Of a DNA stretch of 64,000 bases, positions 51,746-61,064 are shown in pieces. The stretch lies in NCBI RefSeq assembly GCF_001423945.1, contig NZ_LMPU01000011.1:124001-188000 (forward strand), given 5' to 3'. The notes below the pieces were generated by a model. The model made no database searches. It was given only the letters and a program-made list of their open reading frames with translations, and had not been told where the DNA came from. The stretch's first letter is position 1; each line of letters starts with the position of its first letter. Both the position numbers and the translations under genes were made by a program. This DNA comes from Pedobacter sp. Leaf194 (lineage in GTDB: Bacteria; Bacteroidota; Bacteroidia; Sphingobacteriales; Sphingobacteriaceae).

Positions 51746-52333
51746 ATGACAAAAGCAGAAAAGACCAAAAATTATATTGTTGAGAAAACAGCGCCGATTT
51801 TCAATATGAAAGGCTACGCAGGTACATCATTAAATGATATCACAGCTGCAACTGGGTTAACTAAAGGCAGTATTTACGGTAATTTCGCCAACAAAGACGA
51901 GGTTGCTTTGGCCGCTTTTGATTACAATTTAAATAGTAATGTAAAGAAAATTGAAGCGGCGGTTAGCAAAAGCCGTTCTACAAAATCAAAACTTCTTGCT
52001 TATATAGCTGTATACGAAAGTGTGCTGGTTGATGGGATCACAGTGGGCGGTTGCCCGGTATTAAACACAGCTATTGATGCTGATGATACACACCCGGCGC
52101 TCAGGGAAAAAGTTCTTCGAGCAGTGTTATCATGGAAAAAAGGTATAAGTAGTTTGGTTACTGATGGTATTAACAATGGCGAAATTACAGCCGGCACAGA
52201 TCCTGAGCAGGTTGCTTTAACACTCATCGCTATGATTGAGGGCGCCATCATGATTTCCCGGCTTACCAATAACTTTGATCATTGGCATTCGATAATGAAT
52301 TCTTTAAAAAAATATATAAACAGCCTCGGCTAA
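51746..52333 (+). CDS. TetR-family repressor
   Basis: Cytosolic repressor of 195 residues. The N-terminal helix-turn-helix (about 5-50) reads TAPIFNMKGYAGTSLNDITAATGLTKGSIYGNFANKDE, a textbook TetR pattern; the C-terminal half resembles the YxaF/LmrA-like group. The ATG at 51746 is preferred over a TTG two codons upstream. It is preceded by an operator in its own promoter and followed by a second copy of the operator before the SDR gene, so it very likely represses both. Confidence 0.93.
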   Translation: MTKAEKTKNYIVEKTAPIFNMKGYAGTSLNDITAATGLTKGSIYGNFANKDEVALAAFDYNLNSNVKKIEAAVSKSRSTKSKLLAYIAVYESVLVDGITVGGCPVLNTAIDADDTHPALREKVLRAVLSWKKGISSLVTDGINNGEITAGTDPEQVALTLIAMIEGAIMISRLTNNFDHWHSIMNSLKKYINSLG

Positions 52334-52350
52334 AAAATTTTAACTTAAAA

Positions 52351-52366
52351 TATACCGATTGGTATA
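52351..52366. promoter_or_regulatory. TetR-family operator 2
   Basis: Inverted repeat TATACC-GATT-GGTATA, 13 nt before the SDR ATG. It has the same arms and spacing as operator 1 (core TATACC-N4-GGTATA). Confidence 0.75.
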
Positions 52367-52379
52367 AAAATTAGAAATT

Positions 52380-53147
52380 ATGAAAACTTCACAAAACACA
52401 GTATTAATTATCGGCGGAACTGCCGGAATCGGATTAGAAATTGTTAAACAATTAACTGCATTAAATAATCGGGTAATTGTTACAGGTAGAGACCAGGAGC
52501 GCCTCGATACTGCATTGGCGGGCTTGAACAATGTTACCGGAATTCAATTTGACGTAAGCAAAGCAGGAGATGTAGATAGTTTGGTCAAACGTATTTCTTC
52601 AGAATTTAAACAGCTAAACATGGTTATCAATAATGCTGGTCGTGCAATCTATTATAATTTGGGAGATGCTAACCAGGACAGTTTTGCAAACGCTGAAGAC
52701 GAAATGCTAACGAATTATCTGTCAATCATCAGGATAAACGAAAAATTATTGCCAATTCTAAAACAACAGCCGGAAGCTGCAATTGTAAATGTTTCTTCAG
52801 TTGTTGCATACGTTCCGGGCATTACACTCCCTACCTATGCAGCAAGTAAAGCAGCACTACATTCTTACACCACATCCTTAAGGCTAAGTCTAGAAGCAAC
52901 AAAGGTTAAGGTTTTTGAATTGATGCCACCATTGGTTGATACAGAATTTTCGAAAGAAATTGGTGGCCACAACGGCATTAAGCCGACTGTTGTCGCCGAT
53001 GATTTTATCGCCGCACTCGCAAAGGATGAGTTTGAAATCAGGGTGGGCGACACGGCTAAAATTTATGAACTGTTCCGGAAATCACCTGATGATGCGCTTA
53101 ACTTACTAAATGCAGATAGGAAGGAATGGGTTGAATCGGTTAAATAG
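52380..53147 (+). CDS. Short-chain dehydrogenase (DltE-like), TetR-controlled
   Basis: Cytosolic SDR of 255 residues. The cofactor loop is GGTAGIG (12-18), with NNAGRA, VNVSSVVAY (catalytic Ser) and YAASK following. TGRD after strand 2 suggests NADP(H). It resembles DltE-type SDRs of uncertain role. It is the only structural gene of the tetR unit; operator 2 sits just before its start. A stress or xenobiotic carbonyl substrate is a plausible inducer, but this is inference. Confidence 0.92.
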   Translation: MKTSQNTVLIIGGTAGIGLEIVKQLTALNNRVIVTGRDQERLDTALAGLNNVTGIQFDVSKAGDVDSLVKRISSEFKQLNMVINNAGRAIYYNLGDANQDSFANAEDEMLTNYLSIIRINEKLLPILKQQPEAAIVNVSSVVAYVPGITLPTYAASKAALHSYTTSLRLSLEATKVKVFELMPPLVDTEFSKEIGGHNGIKPTVVADDFIAALAKDEFEIRVGDTAKIYELFRKSPDDALNLLNADRKEWVESVK

Positions 53148-53369
53148 CCAATTAAGAAAATGATTTGAAAAACTTTTGTCGTTGATATAGCAAATTTCAC
53201 ACTTGGAATTGGCACCTTTGCGGCAATTAGGGCATAACTACCGGACACCGAGAATTGAAATAGCTGTTAGAAGAACGACTTTTTGATTACATGATTTTGA
53301 ACCTGAATATGTCGATTTGAATCTCTGTGCTGACTATACCCTTGAGAAAAAACTATAAAATATAATAAA

Positions 53370-54620
53370 ATGAAACGAGTAGTTGTAACTGGCCTGGGTG
53401 CGATAACACCCCTTGGAAACACTGTAGAAACGCTGTGGACTAATATTTTAAATGGTCAAAGTGGTGTCGGGCCGATTACTAAATTTGATACCAGCAAATT
53501 TAAAACAAATTTTGCTGCAGAAGTAAAAGACTTTAATCCAGAGGATTTTTTGGATAAAAAGGAAGCTAGAAAATTCGATACTTTTACCCAGTACGCCATT
53601 GCATCCACCGACCAGGCTATTGCAGATGCTGGGTTGGATTTTACAACAATGAGTGATGAGCAACTGGCCGAAGTTGGCGTTATCTGGGCGACTGGTAACG
53701 GTGGTATTTCCACCTTTGAGGAACAATTGGCGGAATTTCATCAGGGTGATGGCACGCCACGGTTTAGTCCTTTTTTTATTCCAAAGATGATTGTAGATAT
53801 TGCAGCAGGTGCAATTAGTATTCGCCACAAATTACGTGGACCAAACTATTGTACAGTTTCAGCCTGCGCCTCATCCAATACCGCCATTATAAGTGCGTTC
53901 GATACCATTCGATTGGGCAAAGCGAGTATTATGGTTGCAGGTGGCTCAGAAGCAGCCATTACGGAAGCATCGGTTGGTGGTTTCAATGCTGCCCAGGCCT
54001 TATCCAAGCGAAATGATAGTCCGGAGACGGCATCAAGGCCGTTTGATGAAAGTCGCGATGGCTTTGTGATGGGCGAGGGAGCCGGCGCTCTGATTTTGGA
54101 AGAACTGGAATACGCTGTGGCCCGCGGTGCTCACATTTATGCTGAGATTGTTGGCGGCGGTATGGCTGCAGATGCTTATCACTTGACGGGGACGCCGCCA
54201 GATGGTATTGGCGCAACCCTCGGAATGAAGAAAGCGCTCAAGGATGCCAACATTTCAGCTGACAAAATCGATTACATAAATGCTCATGCCACCTCAACAG
54301 GATTAGGGGATTTGAGCGAATTAATTGCAATTAATAATGTGTTTGAAGGTTTGCCGGTAGTAATTGGCGCTTCAAAATCTATGACAGGTCATTTATTGGG
54401 CGCCGCCGGTGCGGTAGAAAGTCTAATCAGCATCCTTGCAATTAGAGATGGCATTATTCCACCAACAATTAATACTAAAAAACTCGACGAGAAGATCCCG
54501 CAAGGATTGAATATTGTTTTGGCAGAGCCGATAAAAAAAGAAATCAACTACGTATTAAACAATACTTTCGGGTTTGGCGGTCACGTTGCCAGTACAATTT
54601 TCAAAAAATACCAGGATTAA
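53370..54620 (+). CDS. fabF: 3-oxoacyl-ACP synthase II
   Basis: Cytosolic condensing enzyme of 416 residues that elongates acyl-ACP with malonyl-ACP. Cys166 in TVSACASSN is the nucleophile; the two His lie in YINAHATSTGLGD and SMTGHLLGAAGA, with the closing NNTFGFGGHVAS block. Length is standard. It is not beside acpP or rnc, the usual setting of the main fabF, so it may be a second copy. Its stop codon abuts the stop codon of the convergent yceH gene with no spacer. Confidence 0.95.
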   Translation: MKRVVVTGLGAITPLGNTVETLWTNILNGQSGVGPITKFDTSKFKTNFAAEVKDFNPEDFLDKKEARKFDTFTQYAIASTDQAIADAGLDFTTMSDEQLAEVGVIWATGNGGISTFEEQLAEFHQGDGTPRFSPFFIPKMIVDIAAGAISIRHKLRGPNYCTVSACASSNTAIISAFDTIRLGKASIMVAGGSEAAITEASVGGFNAAQALSKRNDSPETASRPFDESRDGFVMGEGAGALILEELEYAVARGAHIYAEIVGGGMAADAYHLTGTPPDGIGATLGMKKALKDANISADKIDYINAHATSTGLGDLSELIAINNVFEGLPVVIGASKSMTGHLLGAAGAVESLISILAIRDGIIPPTINTKKLDEKIPQGLNIVLAEPIKKEINYVLNNTFGFGGHVASTIFKKYQD

Positions 54621-55268
54621 TTATTTATCCATTAACAAATTAACAAGTTCTTTTAATTCTTCAAGTTCTTGCTCCAACTTTGCCACACGATTTTCCAACG
54701 CTTCATTGGGTTGGAAAATTGTTTGCGTAGTTAGCGATTCATTTTCTGCTGTATCTGCCTGTTCACCAAGTAAATGTATGTACCTGGCTTCTTTTTGTCC
54801 AGCTTTTTTAGGTAACAACTTTACGAATGCAGGTTCTTCTTCAGCCAATTTTTTTAGCTGCAGTACAATATCCTCAATACTTTCGAATTCGTGCAATCTG
54901 GCAGAATTGCTATTAATTTCTCCGGGTGTAAGCGGTCCGCGTAAAAGCAGCAAACAAAGAATTGCAAGTTCTGATGGAACTAATGGAAATACAATGCCGA
55001 GATTATGCTTGTATTTAATTACACGGCTCGAACCTCCTGTAGCAGTTGATATTAAGCCTTTCAATTTTAGAGCGTTCAGGGTTAGGGTAACGGTTTCCTC
55101 ATCATACTCTACCACCGGATTTCTCGAACTTTTCTGGTTGCAGGCACCGGTCAGGCTATTTAATGTCATTGGATAATAATCGGGCGTAGTCCGGCTTTTT
55201 TCAATCAATGATCCTAAAACACGTTGTTCTTCTGCAGATAAATTGGGGATGGCTATAATATCTTCCAT
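54621..55268 (-). CDS. yceH: YceH/DUF480 protein
   Basis: Protein of 215 residues with tandem winged-helix domains: LSAEEQRVLGSLIEKSRTTPDYYPMTLNSL and NQKSSRNPVVEYDEETV are diagnostic. A short C-terminal coiled coil (VAKLEQELEELKELVNLL) follows. Function is unknown; the folds suggest nucleic-acid binding. Here the coiled coil is adjacent to the stop, which abuts that of fabF. Confidence 0.9.
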   Translation of the reverse strand: MEDIIAIPNLSAEEQRVLGSLIEKSRTTPDYYPMTLNSLTGACNQKSSRNPVVEYDEETVTLTLNALKLKGLISTATGGSSRVIKYKHNLGIVFPLVPSELAILCLLLLRGPLTPGEINSNSARLHEFESIEDIVLQLKKLAEEEPAFVKLLPKKAGQKEARYIHLLGEQADTAENESLTTQTIFQPNEALENRVAKLEQELEELKELVNLLMDK

Positions 55269-55493
55269 TTGATAAAAGTATAAATAGCGTTTACATTTTC
55301 GAAATTATTTTCACAAAACGCTATGTCCATGCCAAAGAAAAACACCACTAAAACCCTGGGATAATCTGCAATGTGAAAGGTTTTTTTGCCACTCTTCAAT
55401 GCTTTATTAGAATTATTCTAAATTTCCAAATTGCGGTGTTTTAAGGTTAAGAATAGCGAACTTTAGAAACAACAACATCTCAAAACACATTTT

Positions 55494-56117
55494 ATGCAAT
55501 CATCAGATAAGGAATCAACCGCGGGCGACTCGAGGAGGGATTTTCTCAAAAAAAGTTCCTTGATAACAGCCATCGCCTTAACACCAGCTGCAGCACTAAA
55601 GGCGGCAGAAAACCAGGCCGATGAACGTTTCGCCGAGCTTTTCGAAAAAATTCCCCTTAATCTTACAGTCAATAACAAAGCCTTTAAGACTTCAATTGAG
55701 CCAAGAGTTACACTTTTGGATTATTTACGGGAAGAACTTCATTTAACAGGCACAAAGAAAGGATGCGACCATGGGCAGTGTGGTGCTTGTACCGTTCATG
55801 TTGATGGCGAACGTGTTAATTCTTGCTTGAGTTTGGCAGTTATGAACGAAGGTAAAAAGATAACAACTATTGAGGGCCTGGCGAATGGCGAAGAATTACA
55901 TCCTATGCAAGCTGCATTCATTAAGCATGATGGTTTTCAATGCGGCTATTGCACGCCCGGCCAGATCATGTCTGCCGTAGCCTGCGTTAATGAAGGCCAT
56001 ACCGGGTCAAGAGCAGAGATTAGTGAATATATGAGTGGAAACATCTGTAGATGTGGTGCTTACCCAAACATTGTTGATGCAATTGTTGAGGTTTCGAAAG
56101 GAGGAATGAAGGCATGA
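55494..56117 (+). CDS. Molybdenum hydroxylase, 2Fe-2S subunit, Tat-exported (PaoA-like)
   Basis: Small subunit (207 residues) of a xanthine-oxidase-family hydroxylase. A twin-arginine signal (SRRDFLKKSSL) comes first. Ferredoxin-like cluster ligands are Cys91, Cys96, Cys99 and Cys111; the helical second cluster uses Cys150, Cys153, Cys185 and Cys187. A Tat signal on this subunit, with FAD and molybdenum subunits carried along, is the arrangement of the periplasmic aldehyde oxidase PaoABC of E. coli. It overlaps the next gene by 4 nt. Confidence 0.93.
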   Translation: MQSSDKESTAGDSRRDFLKKSSLITAIALTPAAALKAAENQADERFAELFEKIPLNLTVNNKAFKTSIEPRVTLLDYLREELHLTGTKKGCDHGQCGACTVHVDGERVNSCLSLAVMNEGKKITTIEGLANGEELHPMQAAFIKHDGFQCGYCTPGQIMSAVACVNEGHTGSRAEISEYMSGNICRCGAYPNIVDAIVEVSKGGMKA

Positions 56118-57097
56118 TAAATTTTCAGTATTTAAGAACAACTTCAGCAAAATCAGCAATTAATTTACTACTAAAGGATAAAAATTCCAGGTTCATTGCG
56201 GGCGGTACCAATCTAATTGATTTGATGAAAAGAGGAGTTACCGCTCCTGAAAAATTGATTGACATAAACCATGTTCCTTTAAAAGAAATAGAACTTGTAG
56301 GCAATAAAATTATTATTGGTGCATTGGCATCGAATACCGCGGTAGCAAACAACGAAATTGTTAATGCAAAACTGCCACTTTTGGCGATGGCTTTAAATGC
56401 CGGCGCTTCGGCACAGCTTAGAAATGTAGCCACTGTAGGTGGAAACATGATGCAGCGAACCCGTTGTGGCTACTTTTACGATATCGAAATGCCTTGCAAT
56501 AAACGGCAGCCAGGCTCCGGATGCGGGGCTGTTGGTGGTTTCAACCGGATGCATGCCATTTTTGGAACTTCTGACAAATGTATTGCCGTTCACCCGAGTG
56601 ATATGTGCGTTGCTTTAGTTGCGTTGGATGCGGTTGTTGTGCTCGCGAATGCAAAAGGCGAACGGAACGTTTTATTTAAAGATTTTCATCGCCTTGCGGG
56701 AGATACGCCTCAGATAGACAATAACTTAAAAGCTGATGAAATGATTATCAGATTGGAAATTCCAACAAATAATATGGCTAAAAATTCTCATTATCTAAAG
56801 GTGAGAGACAGGGCATCTTATGCTTTCGCATTAGTTTCTGTAGCAGCAGGAATGGAGGTTGTGGATGATAAAATTATTAATGTTAGGCTGGCGATGGGCG
56901 GGGTAGCACACAAACCGTGGCGTTTAACTGCGGCAGAAGATTTTCTGAAAGGCAAAGAGCCATCCCTCGGAAATTTTGGGCAAGCTGCCAAACTGGCCAT
57001 GAGTGGTGCAAAAGGTTTCGGAGAAAACGATTTTAAACTTCAGATGGCTCCTAACACAATTATTGAAGCGTTAACCATTGCAAAATCGAAAGCATAA
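56114..57097 (+). CDS. Molybdenum hydroxylase, FAD subunit with 4Fe-4S cysteines (PaoB-like)
   Basis: Middle subunit of 327 residues. FAD-binding motifs are FIAGGTNLIDLMK (about 28-39) and ATVGGNMMQRTRCGYFYD. Cys118, Cys128 and Cys137, with Cys156 downstream (RCGYFYDIEMPCNKRQPGSGC), match the extra 4Fe-4S site known from PaoB and 4-hydroxybenzoyl-CoA reductase. It overlaps the 2Fe-2S gene by 4 nt and is followed by the large subunit after 2 nt, so all three are translated together. Confidence 0.93.
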   Translation: MINFQYLRTTSAKSAINLLLKDKNSRFIAGGTNLIDLMKRGVTAPEKLIDINHVPLKEIELVGNKIIIGALASNTAVANNEIVNAKLPLLAMALNAGASAQLRNVATVGGNMMQRTRCGYFYDIEMPCNKRQPGSGCGAVGGFNRMHAIFGTSDKCIAVHPSDMCVALVALDAVVVLANAKGERNVLFKDFHRLAGDTPQIDNNLKADEMIIRLEIPTNNMAKNSHYLKVRDRASYAFALVSVAAGMEVVDDKIINVRLAMGGVAHKPWRLTAAEDFLKGKEPSLGNFGQAAKLAMSGAKGFGENDFKLQMAPNTIIEALTIAKSKA

Positions 57098-57099
57098 AC

Positions 57100-59229
57100 A
57101 TGGACAATCGAATATCAAAAGATGCAAATGACCGTGTAGATGGAATTTACAAGGTGACGGGAAAAGCTAAATACTTTGCCGAATATGAATTGCCAGGCTT
57201 AACTTATGGCGTTTTAGTAACGAGTACAATTACAAAAGGCAAGATAACTGCGCTCGATACAAAGGCCGCTGAAAAAGCGCCTGGCGTTATTGCAGTAATA
57301 TCGCACTTAAATAAGCCATCTGCTCCGGCTTATGAGCAAGAGGGTGGCTCACCCTTCAAAATTTTCTATACTGACAAGATCTTTTTCAACGGGCAGCCAA
57401 TTGCGATTGTAGTTGCTAACACTTTCGAAAGAGCAACATATGCTGCATCGCTGGTGAAAGCGACTTACTCTAAAGAAGAATTTAATACCGATTTTGAAAA
57501 AGCGGTAAAGGATGCAAAATCGAAGAAGCTGCAGGGACAGCCAGATTATAAACGAGGTACAGAAAATGCATATAAAACTGCAGAGGTACAAATCGAATCG
57601 CAATATCATCTGCCAATAGAAACACACAACCCGATGGAGTTGGCGGGAATTATAGCAGACTGGCGCCCAAATAACCAGGTAACTGTTTATGCGAAAACGC
57701 AGGGCGTTAAGGCAACGCAGGGAACCATTGCAAACGTATTTAAAATTCCGGTAGAAAATATCCAGGTAAATTCTGAATTTGTGGGTGGTGGCTTTGGAAT
57801 GGGCCTTAGAACCTGGCCATTGGAAATAGCAACGGTTATGGCATCAAAGCATATCGCTAAACCTGTAAAGCTTGTAATTACCCGCATGCAAATGTTTACC
57901 ATGGTGGGTAACAGGCCGGCAGCAGTGCAAACCGTGGGTTTAGGGGCGAATAAGGATGGAACCTTAACAGGCATAACGCACAGAGCCTTTGGCGAAACTT
58001 CTGCTTATGAAAATTTCACCGAAGGTGTCGTAAACATGGCTAAATTTATGTATCAATGCGATAATGTAAATACACAATACACCGTTGTACCTGTAGATTT
58101 AGGCGTGCCAATCTGGATGCGTGGGCCGGGAGAAGCAACAGGTGCCTTCGCCCTCGAAAGTGCTATTGACGAGCTTGCGCATGCTTTAGATATGGATCCG
58201 CTGGAATTCCGGACGAAGAATGACCCTGAAAAAGACCAGCAACGCAACAAACCTTTTTCTGATAAAAACATTAAGGAAGCTTATAAAATAGGCGCCGAAA
58301 AAATTGGCTGGTCGGAACGAAAGAACAAGCCAGGCAGTTTGATAGATGGCCAATGGAAAAGCGGCTACGGCGTAAGTATCGGTGTTTTTAATGCGAACAG
58401 GGGCAGGGCAAGCGTGAAAGGTATTCTAAAAGCCGATGGCACATTAATTTTACAAAGTGCTACAAGTGATATTGGTCCGGGTACGGGAACCGGTATGACG
58501 CTCATCGCGAGTAAACTGTTGGGCATTCCGGGTGATAAGATAAAGTTTGAGCTCGGCGATTCTTCGTTACCACCTGCGCCTAGCCAGGGTGGTTCGGCAA
58601 CATTATCTACCGTCGGTTCTGCTGTAAACGATGTTTGCGTAAGCTTAAAGTCGACCATAGCAGAGCTTGCCGCAAACTCGAATATGGATGCCACTTCAAA
58701 TTTTGTAGATGTGTTGAAGAAAAACAGCTTGCCCTCAATTGAGGTTATCAGGCAAAGTCAGGCGGGCAAGGAACGTGAAGATTATTCCATGTATTCTTTT
58801 TCCATCCACTTTGTGAAAGTTAAAGTGAATAGCCTAACCGGTGTGGTTAAGGTAGATAAAATTGTTTCAGTTGGCGATTCCGGAACGATAGTAAGTCCGA
58901 AAACTGCCAGAAGCCAAATGGTTGGCGGCGCCGTGGGTGGTGTTGGCATGGCGTTAACCGAAGAATCGGTAATAGACCATCGCTATGGCAGGTATATTAA
59001 TAACAATTTTGCAGACTACCACGTGCCGGTAAATGCGGACATCCCTGAAATTGAAGTACATTTTATAAACAAGCCAGACCCCTACATAAATCCGATGGGC
59101 GCAAAAGGAATGGGTGAAATTGCTTTGATTGGTTTTTCTGCGGCCGTAGCAAATGCGGTTTTCAACGCTACCGGTAAGCGGATAAGAACACTTCCAATTA
59201 CACCCGACAAAATATTGGCGAGCGTTTAA
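57100..59229 (+). CDS. Molybdenum hydroxylase, large Mo-cofactor subunit (PaoC-like)
   Basis: Catalytic subunit of 709 residues. VGGGFGMGLRTWPLEIA binds the cofactor, MRGPGEATGAFALESAIDELA contains the substrate-side Arg, and the C-terminal GAKGMGEIALIG places the active-site Glu673. It has no signal of its own and must be exported with the Tat-bearing small subunit. The likely reaction is oxidation of an aldehyde or N-heterocycle to the carboxylate. No XdhC/PaoD-type cofactor-inserting gene follows; the operon ends at a strong terminator. Confidence 0.94.
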   Translation: MDNRISKDANDRVDGIYKVTGKAKYFAEYELPGLTYGVLVTSTITKGKITALDTKAAEKAPGVIAVISHLNKPSAPAYEQEGGSPFKIFYTDKIFFNGQPIAIVVANTFERATYAASLVKATYSKEEFNTDFEKAVKDAKSKKLQGQPDYKRGTENAYKTAEVQIESQYHLPIETHNPMELAGIIADWRPNNQVTVYAKTQGVKATQGTIANVFKIPVENIQVNSEFVGGGFGMGLRTWPLEIATVMASKHIAKPVKLVITRMQMFTMVGNRPAAVQTVGLGANKDGTLTGITHRAFGETSAYENFTEGVVNMAKFMYQCDNVNTQYTVVPVDLGVPIWMRGPGEATGAFALESAIDELAHALDMDPLEFRTKNDPEKDQQRNKPFSDKNIKEAYKIGAEKIGWSERKNKPGSLIDGQWKSGYGVSIGVFNANRGRASVKGILKADGTLILQSATSDIGPGTGTGMTLIASKLLGIPGDKIKFELGDSSLPPAPSQGGSATLSTVGSAVNDVCVSLKSTIAELAANSNMDATSNFVDVLKKNSLPSIEVIRQSQAGKEREDYSMYSFSIHFVKVKVNSLTGVVKVDKIVSVGDSGTIVSPKTARSQMVGGAVGGVGMALTEESVIDHRYGRYINNNFADYHVPVNADIPEIEVHFINKPDPYINPMGAKGMGEIALIGFSAAVANAVFNATGKRIRTLPITPDKILASV

Positions 59230-59241
59230 TGATTTTCAGTT

Positions 59242-59284
59242 AACCAACAAAGGCGAACCGATTGGTTCGCCTTTGTTGGTTTTT
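59242..59284. terminator. Strong terminator after the molybdenum hydroxylase operon
   Basis: Perfect 18-bp stem (AACCAACAAAGGCGAACC and its complement, GATT loop) followed by five T. It also faces the stop of the convergent subtilase gene. Confidence 0.92.
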
Positions 59285-59298
59285 CTTTAATGTAAATG

Positions 59299-60912
59299 TT
59301 ATTTGGCTGTTGATTTGCCATCATATGTAGCAGCTAATTTCAATGCGTTATAAGCATTAACAATTCCGCCACTAATAGATAAATCTGCAAATGGAACGGA
59401 TGCTTTCGGCGCATCATCGCCTTCGCCTTTTTTGTATTCTACATTGTGGTTCACTTTAACAACAGATTTTACGATGATCTCTTTAACCTGAGCTGCGCTA
59501 AGTTTTGGATAATATGAGCGAATCAAAGCCGCCAAGCCTGCTACTACTGGCGAAGCCATACTTGTCCCATCTAAATTTTTGTATTTCGAATCCGGAATTG
59601 TAGAGTAAATCTGAACGCCGGGAGCGAAAACATCAACCTGGGTTTTACCAAAGTTGGAGAAACTCGCTTTCAGGGTTTCGTCGTCTTTTGGCCCTGATGC
59701 GCCAACGGTAATCCATGATGCAATTGTTTTCTCATCTAAGTCTTTGTGGTTAGGAAAATTATTCTCGGTGTCGATATCTTTATTTTCGTTACCAGCCGCT
59801 TGCACAATTAATACATCTTTTGAGGCTGCATATTTCATCGCTTCGTTTACAACAGCTTTATTCCAGCTGTAGGCTTTTCCGAAGCTCATGTTAATAACCT
59901 TAGCACCGTTATCAACCGCGTAACGAATCGCATTGGCAACGTCTTTATCGCGTTCATCACCATTAGGCGTACACCGAACACCCATAATTAAGACGTTATC
60001 GGCCACGCCGTTTATGCCAAGTTTGTTGGTTCTGTCGGCGCCAATAATACCGGCAACGTGCGAACCATGCATCGCATCAGGGCCTTTCACGTCATTATTT
60101 CCGTAGTTTTTCTCGTTGTCGTTGTTAGGGTCATCACCAACAATATCACGTGGATTATAATCAAGGTTTAGGTTGTAATTTGCTTGTTCGGTATAATATT
60201 TTACGCCTTCCGTAATTTGGTCCTCATAGAAATCTTTGAAGCTTCCTTTTTTCAATTCTTGAGACAAAACTTCCTGAATCCGTGCATCAGCGTTAGTTTC
60301 AGGTTTAAACTTAACAAAATCTTCAGCAGTAGGATTCGGTTTCCCTATCTTTTTCACAACAGCATCTAAAGCATTTTTAAAGCCAGCCAAACCTGCCAGA
60401 TTTGCGTTTGCTTCACCAAGTTGCTTTTCCAAATCAGAGCGCATAACTTTAAATGCTTCATAGTCTTTTTTGTCCTGCTCGGTAACGTTTGCGTCAGTTG
60501 TGTTTGCAAATCTTTTCATGTCTCTGCGAACTAAACGGGTAAGTTCCAGGGTCTCATGGTCTACAGAACCTTTTGGGCCTCCGATAAAATTCCAGCCATG
60601 AATATCGTCGACATAACCATTATTATCGTCGTCTTTCCCATTGCCAGCCACTTCTTTTGTATTCACCCACATAACACGCTTCAAGTCTTCATGTTGCGCA
60701 TCTACGCCGCCATCATTCACGGCCACGATAACTTTGGTCGATTTTTTACCTTTCAGTAATTCTTTATATGCTTTTTCCGTACCGATTCCAAATACCGAAT
60801 CAGTTTTTAAGTCGAGATTTTGCCAGTTCGCTTTCTGCGCATTTGCGAGAAAAGGCACTGATATAATCGCTGCTAAACTAAATAACCTTTTAAAAATTTT
60901 ACTCTTATTCAT
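59299..60912 (-). CDS. Secreted subtilisin-like serine peptidase (S8)
   Basis: Exported S8 peptidase of 537 residues with a signal peptide (ends near FLANAQ, residue 26). The catalytic triad is Asp67 (VNDGGVD), His285 (HGSHVAG) and Ser451 (GTSMASP). The Asp motif is Asp-Gly-Gly, where Asp-Ser/Thr-Gly is usual. Asp67 and His285 are about 218 residues apart, far more than in subtilisin (about 30), because of a charged helical insertion (about 110-260). VINMSFGKAY and VQAAGNENKD complete the core. Its role is unknown, perhaps envelope protein turnover. Confidence 0.92.
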   Translation of the reverse strand: MNKSKIFKRLFSLAAIISVPFLANAQKANWQNLDLKTDSVFGIGTEKAYKELLKGKKSTKVIVAVNDGGVDAQHEDLKRVMWVNTKEVAGNGKDDDNNGYVDDIHGWNFIGGPKGSVDHETLELTRLVRRDMKRFANTTDANVTEQDKKDYEAFKVMRSDLEKQLGEANANLAGLAGFKNALDAVVKKIGKPNPTAEDFVKFKPETNADARIQEVLSQELKKGSFKDFYEDQITEGVKYYTEQANYNLNLDYNPRDIVGDDPNNDNEKNYGNNDVKGPDAMHGSHVAGIIGADRTNKLGINGVADNVLIMGVRCTPNGDERDKDVANAIRYAVDNGAKVINMSFGKAYSWNKAVVNEAMKYAASKDVLIVQAAGNENKDIDTENNFPNHKDLDEKTIASWITVGASGPKDDETLKASFSNFGKTQVDVFAPGVQIYSTIPDSKYKNLDGTSMASPVVAGLAALIRSYYPKLSAAQVKEIIVKSVVKVNHNVEYKKGEGDDAPKASVPFADLSISGGIVNAYNALKLAATYDGKSTAK

Positions 60913-60984
60913 TTCTGTTTTTTGTATTTAACGGCAAAATATAGCTTTAATTTTCATCAAAAGATAAACCCATTAATAAAAATG

Positions 60985-60999
60985 ATGTTCGCCGAACAT
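60985..60999. promoter_or_regulatory. 15-nt palindrome upstream of the subtilase gene
   Basis: ATGTTCG-C-CGAACAT, a perfect inverted repeat 73 nt upstream of the subtilase ATG and downstream of the DUF4142 stop. It could be an operator or part of a terminator region; nothing nearby names a binding protein. Confidence 0.3.
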
Positions 61000-61008
61000 T
61001 TTATAAAT

Positions 61009-61046
61009 AAAAAGCAGGATTTGTTACAAAACAAGTCCTGCTTTTT
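61009..61046. terminator. Terminator after the second DUF4142 gene
   Basis: Stem AAGCAGGATTTGTT/AACAAGTCCTGCTT (14 bp, one mismatch) with A-tract and T-tract flanks; it lies about 20 nt from the DUF4142 stop. Confidence 0.8.
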
Positions 61047-61064
61047 AAAATAATATATGTGATG

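Noticed and set aside
54574..55176. Plus-strand open frame of 200 codons
   Set aside because: It lies antisense to yceH, is Ser/Phe-rich and has no recognisable motif; yceH carries diagnostic family motifs.
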